A DNA stretch of 64,000 nt, taken from Saccharum officinarum. Lineage: Eukaryota; Streptophyta; Magnoliopsida; Poales; Poaceae. The notes beneath the pieces are model-generated. The model was not told the DNA's origin and searched no databases. It saw only the letters and a list, made by a program, of their open reading frames with translations. The stretch is taken from positions 13,108,346-13,172,345 of the forward strand of contig CM036215.1 of NCBI GenBank assembly GCA_020631735.1. Reading direction: 5' to 3'. Position 1 is the stretch's first letter, and every line of letters starts with the position of its first letter. Positions 56,649 through 64,000 of this stretch are shown here, piece after piece. The position numbers and the translations under genes were made by a program.

Positions 56649-57200
56649 CCGCTGCCAGCCACATCGCCCACCAAACCACCCTCGCCAGCCGCCCTCCGCT
56701 AATCTCAATCAAGGGAGGATGAAGTGGTCCTCTCGTCCCCATCGCTGACCGCGCCCACCGAATGTCCCTCGCCGCTCCCTCGATAATGCCCTGCCACCTC
56801 GCTCACCGCCTACCGAATGTCGCTCAACGGAGGACACAGGCGGCAGCTGCGACAACGGTGCGGGTGGGGTCACGGGGTCCCCTACGCGCTAGGCGAAGCA
56901 TAAGGGCTGCTCGCGGCAGGCTAGGGTGCCCGGAGGAGCAATGGGCTCGGTGGCAGCGATGAGCGAGAGCAAGGGCGAGGGAAGGCCGGCCGTGGTGGCG
57001 TGCATGAGGGCAAGGACAAGGCGGCGGCACCGCATGGGCTAGGGCGAGGGTAGGGTAGCCTCACATGAGTTCACCCCTTTGGCGACTCGGTGTCGGGGTT
57101 CGGGTGCTTGGGAACTAGGGTGTGTGGGGTGGGGCGGCAATTACCATACTAACATTTCCAGCCGTCGGATCGCTCCTCGTGAGACGTCCATTTTCTGGTA
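56649..57200. other. GC-rich original intergenic segment
   Basis: It continues the C-rich stretch that hosts the three solo LTRs. It ends in a sequence with two similar phrases, attaccatactaacatttcc and ggtaaccatactaaaaattc. Open frames are short and low-complexity. It may be the interior of an unrecognised DNA transposon; I could not find its partner end. Confidence 0.4.
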
Positions 57201-57925
57201 ACCATACTAAAAATTCTCAACTTATATTAGTGACCACCGCACCATTATCATCACATTTGTCAGGGTCAGCATTTGATTGGACCATATCAGAGTTTTAATC
57301 TTTCTCAAAATAATGATTTTATCGCTCCTATCCGTAAACGCACTCACGTAGTTCTCTGGAACTAAATCGCTAGAGATGATCTCACCCTTTGATCTTAAAG
57401 CATCTCGACGAGTCTTTCTTAAAATCGCTTTCCAAATCCTTATTTGAGCATTTAAACAAAAAATCATTATCTATGCATTTTTATCCTTCAACAATTTCTT
57501 TATATCTTATGCACACTCTAAAGAGCTAGCTCTGCTCTCCATCTTTAACTAGTGAGAAATCAAGAATATATTTGTAGCAATATGTAGAGATCTAATTAAA
57601 AAACTATTATAGATTATTTTTTCATCAAACTTTTTATCTCTATCAAAATAAAAGGATACAAAGAGGTTGCTTTTGGTAGGGACAGCCAAGAATGGCCAAC
57701 GGTTCCAGGTGGATGTACATGTATGTGAATAATATTTGCTAATTTATTTTTTATATGGGAAAAAAATGTACTTCCTCTGTTCTTAAATGTAAGGCATTCT
57801 GATTTTCATAGATACATAGTTTTTATTTTATAATTTTTTTCATAGACACGCGCGGGTTGCTCGTGGCCATGTAAGTTTAAAATTTTCATAATGTGTGCCT
57901 ACCGCAACTATAAACATGTTCTTTG
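57200..57925. other. AT-rich intergenic DNA
   Basis: No gene, RNA or element recognised. Confidence 0.5.
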
Positions 57926-59336
57926 AGTGCTAAAGTGGCTGAGTGGTAAAGTGACTAAGAACTTAAGGTAACTGTGAGGGCGAGTGGCTGAGTGATCGGA
58001 TGACTAGGCGGCTGGGTGACTAAGGCCCTGTTTGGAGCTAATTCTCATGAGTGCATGGTGAAAAAAAAACAGTGAACCACCTCCAAATGGATCGATTCCC
58101 TTGCTACATTTTTTCGTGCTTCTTCTCCCTATGCCCTTTACACGTAAAATCAGAATCGGCTGAGTCCTTCTCCAGCCGCCTCACCCTTCGCCTTGTCGTC
58201 GTACTCACCGGTGCCCACACCTCCCTGGTCCTTCTCCACACCGGCGCTCACGCCTCCTTCCTCTTCCTCCTTGCTCGAGTGTTGTTGTCTCGCCTCGCTC
58301 GAGCGCCCGCACCTTCCTCCTCCTTCTTGCTTGCTCGAGGTTGAAGGATCTGCATATGCTTGGCAACCAGACGCCCGATCTGGACTGACCCCACAGGTAC
58401 ACAATCGTCGGAGTAGCACGACCTTTCCCGCCGCCGCCAGAGTTGCTACGCGAGCGACACAGCTTTGACAAAGCCGGACTTGCTACCAATGACCGGCTCC
58501 TTGAGAAGAAAGGCCCACCGTTGTCTAATGCGCAGACGGCCTCCCTCCTCTTTCTCCTTGTTGAGCCCCACCTCGGCCTCGGTCTCATCAGGCTCTCTCG
58601 GACCAAAACGGGAAGTTTTTTCACACTACGCTTCTTCTGAAATCTAGCTTACAGAAAAATCAAGCTTAGAAGAAAAGCTCCTATAAAAAATCATCCCAAA
58701 CATGGCTGGCGGGGTGACTGAGTGGCAGAGTAATCGAGTAGCTAAGTGATAGAGTGAGTGGCGGAGTGGCTCATTGCTGGAGTGCCCAAGTGATTAGATT
58801 GAGTTACCAAGTGTCTGATTGGCCGAGTGATCTAGTAGCCGAGAGACCGAGTGATCGAGGACTGAGTGGCCAAGTGACTAAGTGGCTTGGTGGCTGAGAT
58901 GATTGAGTCATCGGCTGACTAAGTAAAGTGACTAGGTGGCTAAGTGGTCAAGTGATTGGGTGATTGAGTTATTGTGTTTGAGCTAGTGACTGGGTGGCCA
59001 AGTGACTAAGTGGCCGAATGCCTGAGTGGCTCATTTTCTGAGAAAATTGGTTCCATGGCCCCAAAAAAAAGAAGTTAGTGAGATTGGCAAGTGACTAAGT
59101 GACCGAGTGCCAGAGTGGTTGAGTGACCAAGTGGCTGAGTTAGTGAGTGGCAAGTGACTAATTATTAAGCGGATGAGTGGCTTAGTGATTGAGTGATCGA
59201 GTGACCAAGTGACTAATTGGCCGTGACCCCGTGATTGAGTTACTAAGTGTAAGAGTGCTTGAGTGTCTAATTGCTTGAGCGACTAAGTGATCGAGTAACC
59301 GAATGGCTGAGTTATGGAGCGACCGAGTGGTTAAGA
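57926..59336 (+). repeat. Degenerate 8-bp minisatellite (RAGTGRCY)n, interrupted
   Basis: Both 57926-58022 and 58703-59336 are built of octamers such as gagtggcc, aagtgact and gagtgatc, about 85-90 units in all. The period of 8 holds over long stretches with single-base slips. The two blocks were one before the insertion at about 58023. One A-rich interruption lies at 59030-59075. Confidence 0.8.
58023..58702. mobile_element. Probable small DNA element inside the minisatellite
   Basis: The ends GGCCCTGTTTGG and, inverted, GCCATGTTTGG are typical of grass MITE-like elements, and the insert interrupts a continuous octamer repeat. The interior is pyrimidine-rich with no credible gene. The target duplication cannot be defined because the target is repetitive. 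Confidence 0.5.
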
Positions 59337-59624
59337 AAACAGTCATGATATCTCATGAACAAAATAATTTCGAAATCACATCTTACTATAATAATGGACG
59401 CCTATTATCACAACAATAAACATGTGTGCCACACATGCATGACTACTAGTTTTCTCAAAATGTATACGCTGCACACATTTTTTTTCATAAATCACCAAAA
59501 AATCGTTATTTCCCAACTGTGTACCGATATGTACTAATATAGTGCAGTGCACACACCACGTATGGAACATAATTTTCCCATTTCATATCTTCATCACCTC
59601 CGTCCCACGTATGTTTGATGGCCA
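59337..59624. other. 3' flank of the ankyrin/PGG gene
   Basis: AT-rich sequence downstream of the stop codon. No convincing polyadenylation signal or other element could be fixed. Confidence 0.4.
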
Positions 59625-60311
59625 TCATTTCTGGCGATGTTTAGCTGAAATCGCTGCCGAAATGAAGCTTGTTACCAAGGGCCAATAGACCATTGCTCCT
59701 CGGAGGATGATAATGCGTGCAAAGATGAGCAACGCCTGATTCCCCATTCTAGCATACAACGCTCTTGCTACTGCGCGGCCTCGCAAGGGGTCCATGAATC
59801 CGCAGAGAGACACAACAGACGCCACCACACAGATCGCAGTTGCAGTCATATAAGCTACCGGAGCCAGAGTCACGTACATGCCTAACGCAAAGGCCGTGCC
59901 CAGGCTTATGACGGAACCAAACGCGAAGAACATGGCTATGTCGAAGTGCCAGATGCGCAACGGGACATCGACGATCGCTGTCCCAGAGTACATGAGGTTG
60001 ATGGTAGCCATGCCCGCGCAAGCGAACGCCAGCGAGTTGGCGGCGATGAACGCGTCAAAGACGTACCTCCCAGACAGATTTGGCTTGCCATTGTCACCAT
60101 AGTCTCCAGGTAGAGTGAAACTTGCAGCAAATGCCACACTTGCCATGAGCACTGAGCCGAGGCCCAGAGTCTGCGTGGAACTTGTCATCTTCTTTGATTC
60201 TTCCTTCTCATCCAGTGGCTTAATGTACTGTTCTTCAAAGTGATCCATCCGACGGTTACCGTGCTTAGCATGACAGAACTTTAATGCGCTATTGATCAAG
60301 AATCTGGGATT
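59625..60311 (-). CDS. Ankyrin/PGG gene, PGG exon
   Basis: It is 687 nt long including the stop, with acceptor tttttcag|AAT. It starts NPRFLINSALKFC, the usual linker between ankyrin repeats and the PGG domain, and runs through the membrane segments. Confidence 0.88.
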   Translation of the reverse strand, partial: NPRFLINSALKFCHAKHGNRRMDHFEEQYIKPLDEKEESKKMTSSTQTLGLGSVLMASVAFAASFTLPGDYGDNGKPNLSGRYVFDAFIAANSLAFACAGMATINLMYSGTAIVDVPLRIWHFDIAMFFAFGSVISLGTAFALGMYVTLAPVAYMTATAICVVASVVSLCGFMDPLRGRAVARALYARMGNQALLIFARIIILRGAMVYWPLVTSFISAAISAKHRQK

Positions 60312-61048
60312 CTGAAAAAGAAAACATATATATGCCATCAGTATTAATTATATTCAGTCACATTGATCACTCTTGCATTGTTACCCTGCCTTTGATGGCA
60401 GCAGGCTGGCCTGAAACAGAGAGAATTATATATGAACTATGAATATGAATATACTTACCCACGAACAAAAAGATCCATCACAAATATTACTATCCGACAG
60501 GTCCAGAGGAGTTTCCCTATTGTTATTGGTTATATTTAAGTTCACCTGCAGGTTCTCCAAGAGTAAGCAAAATATGTCCTGAAACCCAAGTTTTACTGCC
60601 AAGTGTAGCGCAGTGTTCCCATCATTATCCTGCATGTTCCAAATCCACGACAGCGACAGAGTTTTGCAAGCATGCGAGACTACATGCCATCGCTTCTTCT
60701 CGACAGCGACGTGAAGGAAAGTTCTTCCTCTAGTGTCACGCAGCCCAGCGATGTTGGGACACTTGTGCAGAAATCTGACAACGGCCTTGTTCGATCCTAT
60801 ACTGGCAGCAATGTGCACTGGGAATAGCCCCTCGTTATCTGACTGAAACATTGGGGCTAGGTTGGCTTGCAGCACCTGTTCGAATGGCATGCCTGGATGC
60901 CAAATACCACTGATCCAAGGGCGGTGGATCCAGTAGTTTACAGCTTTTGGGCGCAGCACTGATGTTGCGAAATGAAGGGGTGTGCTCCCGTTTTCATCCC
61001 CTTGCGTTGTCAGGCCAATGTTCCATCGCAGTAGCATTCTTGTCATCT
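59625..61048 (-). CDS. Ankyrin-repeat membrane protein with PGG domain (ACD6-like), 5' end missing
   Basis: Two exons join in frame: 61048-60459 and 60311-59625. The first has about five ankyrin repeats (GSTPLHFATS, GLFPVHIAAS, GRTFLHVAVE, GNTALHLAVK, RETPLDLS). The second has the PGG domain (TLGLGSVLMASVAFAASF, then TLPGDY; most relatives have PGGY) and about four membrane segments, ending at TGA 59627-59625. This family includes ACD6-type proteins linked to defence and cell-death control; the role of this one is unknown. The first visible exon starts inside a repeat (tttgcag|AGATGACA), so earlier exons are expected to the right; none is seen up to 64000. It may be a 5'-truncated gene. An alternative ATG exists at 61094. 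Confidence 0.85.
60459..61048 (-). CDS. Ankyrin/PGG gene, ankyrin exon
   Basis: It is 590 nt long with donor TCGTGG|gtaagt, phase 0. The acceptor is inferred from tttgcag and from where homology to the ankyrin consensus begins. Confidence 0.75.
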
Positions 61049-61373
61049 CTGCAAATGACGACACGCTTCTTGTTAACTGCCTTGTTCTATTCATTTAGTA
61101 GCTAGCTAGGTTTAATTTGTAACCAAGCAAACAAGAATCGTACCCTACGTAAATATAAACATAAATTATATATGCTAGTAGTCTATCAATTTGTAAGCTC
61201 TAGATTCTGAGTGCCACACTGAATATGGATATCCGCCAGCAATTATTCTTTTACGAGAATCTTATTGCACTATAATTACAAGAATATAAGCCTGTAGTTT
61301 TCTCGACAGCCAGGAGGTACCTTTTCCCTTCCTTGGCGCGAGGCGGTGCTGGGCGGCTTCCTGTCCCATTTTA

Positions 61374-61516
61374 TGTCTTGTTTGGAGGTACATGTATTCA
61401 TCTCAATCCACATCTATTGAAGTGGATTGGAGTGGAATTAAACTAAATTTTATTCCATTCCACTTTAACACACGTGAATTGAAGTGAAATAAATACATAT
61501 GCATTCAAACAAGCCC
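61374..61516. mobile_element. Short Tourist-like MITE
   Basis: The 143-bp element has inverted ends (TGTCTTGTTTGGAGGTACAT, and reverse GGGCTTGTTTGAATGCATAT) and TTA on both sides (61371-61373 and 61517-61519). It could fold into one hairpin. Confidence 0.65.
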
Positions 61517-61679
61517 TTAGGAGAAAGAAAAATGATTCTCATCACTACGTTGGATAGAGGAACCATAACCAAATCCATCTTGCTTTACTCCTTTTCATCA
61601 GGTGTGTAGCTTATATAACATAAAAAACATATACATAAATTATTATCGTGGGTATTAATATAATTTAAAATGTATTTTT

Positions 61680-63083
61680 TCTCGAACACGACTTCACGTG
61701 CCATTGCATTAAGGAGAAGAAAAGCCGAAGAACGGCGAGTACAGCGGTTACAAAACACAGAGACGGTGGTTGGGAACCCAACAACGACAACCAAACAAAA
61801 CAGCACAAAATGGGAGACAGGACCCTCCACCAAACAACGCAAAGGAGCCAACTCAGGAGATGTGGCAGTGGTGGCGAAGAAACCACCGAGAAGGCGACCG
61901 AGGTGGCCGCCGAGGCCCACATGGCAAAGCATCCGCGAGGGGGCATCACACATTCGGCAGTGACTGCCCGAGGTGGAGCCAAACGCGATGTCGGGGACCG
62001 AGGACGGACAAGCAACGACGACGCCAACAACAACGACAACACCAACATCCGAGTTGGGAGGACTAAATCAACAACGGAGCAGCAGCTCACGAAGGCACGA
62101 CTTTTGTTCCTGGAGGGTGCAACAACACATATGCAAGGGGGAGGGTGCAACAACGGAGCCTTCAGGAAGGAGATGACGCCCTCGGACGCCAACAACGTTG
62201 ATACTGCAACCCAAAGGAACTTTTGTTCCCGGACTTGCCCCGGTAGCCGCCACCGATGAAGAGGGCTAAAGACGACGCCTCTAAGAAGGTGATGACGCTG
62301 GCGCGCCACCGTCATCCGTCTAAGGCACGAAGCCTGGGGGGTTTTCACCCTGTTCGCCGTCGACCGCAGCTGCACGGAGGGACCGCAGGGCATGGCTTGC
62401 CCGCGGCCAAAGAACAGCGCGGCCCTGCAGGCCGCCGCTGCCCCCCGCTGGACCGGCCCACCACCGGAGCCGGGGAGGATCGCGAGCCCGCGCCGACCTG
62501 CGGCCGCATGGGCGAACCCCACGGTGGAGCTCCCGCCGCCTGCGCCGCCGAGCATGCCCAGCCCGCGCCAGATCCGGGGACCCGGCCACCCGCCGGGCCC
62601 ACACCAGACCCAGGTCGGCCGCCACCGTATCGGGGAGAGCAGCACCGGCAGCAGGGCCCGTGAGCCCACATCGACCTGCGGCCGCGTGGTCAGAGCCCGC
62701 GGCGGAGCGACGCACGCCGCCTGCGCCACCAACGCGAGAGGGCCGGCCACCGAGCCGCCTGCTCGCCGGATCCACGGCGGGGATCACCGGATCCGGTCCC
62801 AGCGGCCGCGGATGAGGCGGATCTGGCGGCCGCCGGAGAGGAAGGGGTGGAGGGGGAAAAGGAAGGCGGTGGGGAAAGGGGAGAGGACACGCAGGGGGGC
62901 TTTTTGGGCTCCCTACTGGCCGCCGCCGCCGACGCGAGGGAGGAGGCGTGGCGGCGATGGCCGAGGCGGCAGTGGAAGGGGGGGAGGGGGCGAGCGGCTA
63001 GGCCGGCGGGGACCCCCGAGTCACCCCCTACGGAGACGACGCGAGGGCGAGTTGAACCAGCTGTTTCCTTGCTAACCCACTAT
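61680..63083 (-). mobile_element. Non-autonomous LINE-like retroelement, 1.4 kb
   Basis: It is flanked by a 16-bp duplication tttaaaatgtattttt (61664-61679 and 63084-63099). On the minus strand it ends CACGTGAAGTCGTGTTCGAG plus a short poly(A), like the L1 tail at 12932, and starts with a GC-rich leader like grass L1 5' ends. No endonuclease or RT is present. The 361-codon open frame at 61665-62750 is low-complexity and even runs into the tail, so I do not call it a gene. It was probably mobilised by an L1. Confidence 0.75.
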
Positions 63084-63099
63084 TTTAAAATGTATTTTT

Positions 63100-64000
63100 A
63101 GTGTCATTGGTAGGTGAATCATCTGGACGACATTTTTCCATGATTGCTAAAATGCAAAAGCGTATATTTATCCCTCATCCATGCTCCTATACTTGACCTA
63201 CATGATGACATGCCACATTACTTTAAGTTAGTTTTTTCTATACTAAAGTGAAAGAAGTGGCATACAGAGGCTGCTAGGCATACTTTATAGGTTACTTATT
63301 TCTTCATAACAGGCTGTTCTTATAATTAGATCAACGTGGATTCGAGGGGATATTTTAGTTTACATATGAAAGTGACAAAAGTGTGTAATTTATATGCAAA
63401 TTCAAGGGCTCACTTAAATTGTATATTATAGTGACGAGATGGGTAATTTAGACATCAAGGCGGAGTTACTTAGATTATCTATTTGACTATTACAATGATA
63501 AGTGGGCAACTTAAATAAGAATTGAGAGGATTACTTTAATTTCATTCTTTTTATAAGGCAGAGGTGGATAATTTTTATGTAAGTTTGATAATTTTTTAGA
63601 AAACAAAATCGATCAAATAATAGCTATTATTATTAGTGGCTATTAGAATTTACCAAATTGATGGCCAGATCTTTCTGTTTTTTATGAGTATTTTAATATT
63701 TATCATTGTTTTCTTAGCGGGCTTGCAAGGATTAAAGTGGATGCTTAGCAACCTCTAATCAGTAATAATCTGTAATAGTAAAATAATTTAATATATCTCT
63801 GTATTGTAGTTGCTGATACTGAGTCACAGAAAATAACCAAGTGCGATCTTTTTACATCAAAGTTTTCATAATCCTTTGCAACACATAATTAAAGAATTCT
63901 CTACTGTTGCGGAGCTGAAGAGTATACAAAAGATTGCAGGTTTTGGCATGGAAAATTAAACCTAATATAATGCTGTTTTTTATACTGAAAATGTAACATA
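63100..64000. other. AT-rich intergenic DNA at the right edge
   Basis: No gene or element recognised. No upstream exon of the ankyrin/PGG gene is visible here. Confidence 0.5.

Noticed and set aside
61665..62750. 361-codon minus-strand frame
   Set aside because: It lies within a LINE-like element, reads through its poly(A) end and target duplication, and has no recognisable domain.

Overview
The window is nuclear DNA from a grass, probably a panicoid/andropogoneous one of the sugarcane-sorghum type. The evidence is the plant GT-AG gene structure, a BGAL9-type beta-galactosidase, a PGG-domain ankyrin protein, Tourist and hAT elements, grass L1 ends and very large Ty3 LTRs. The species call is inference. 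There are two host genes, both on the minus strand; nearly everything else is transposable element, much of it nested. A 100-N assembly gap lies at 37808-37907.

Region 1 (1-28185): a GH35 beta-galactosidase gene read right to left. Eleven exons (28185 down to 4259) join in frame with GT-AG junctions and give 467 codons; the 3' exons lie beyond the left edge. Its introns carry: a decayed Ty1/copia element (1-4074) with a 160-bp LTR; in the 17.8-kb intron 7, an intact Reina-like chromovirus (6329-12335, TSD AGGAG, LTRs differing at one base) and an almost full-length L1 LINE (12932-19751, 13-bp TSD) with a templated filler scar in ORF2; several small TIR elements; and in intron 1 a hAT element with an 8-bp TSD. 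The copia, Reina and L1 elements all lie in the same orientation as the gene.

Region 2 (28186-57200): the 5' flank of that gene, taken over by LTR elements. A solo LTR of a 'TGAAAG...CTTTCA' family (C, minus) is split by a >5-kb solo LTR of a Ty3 family (TSD ATCAA), which is itself split by a 15.5-kb Ty3/gypsy element (33062-48566, TSD TATTC). Two more solo LTRs of the first family, A (plus) and B (minus), follow at once. With insertions removed, C, A and B sit within about 260 bp of original sequence, so this is an insertion hotspot. Their U3 regions carry arrays of a palindromic GCGTCCGGTC-type motif ending about 55 bp before a TATA box.

The most interesting single item is in the 15.5-kb Ty3 element: an extra ORF upstream of gag (42361-42963, minus) that begins MARTKRTARKSTGGRAP, nearly a copy of the histone H3 N-terminal tail, followed by a coiled coil and an acidic tail. 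In this copy it is broken by an in-frame TAG at codon 20.

Region 3 (57200-64000): a degenerate 8-bp minisatellite interrupted by a small element, an ankyrin/PGG membrane-protein gene (partial at its 5' end), a short Tourist-like MITE, a 1.4-kb non-autonomous LINE with a 16-bp TSD, and unremarkable AT-rich DNA to the end.
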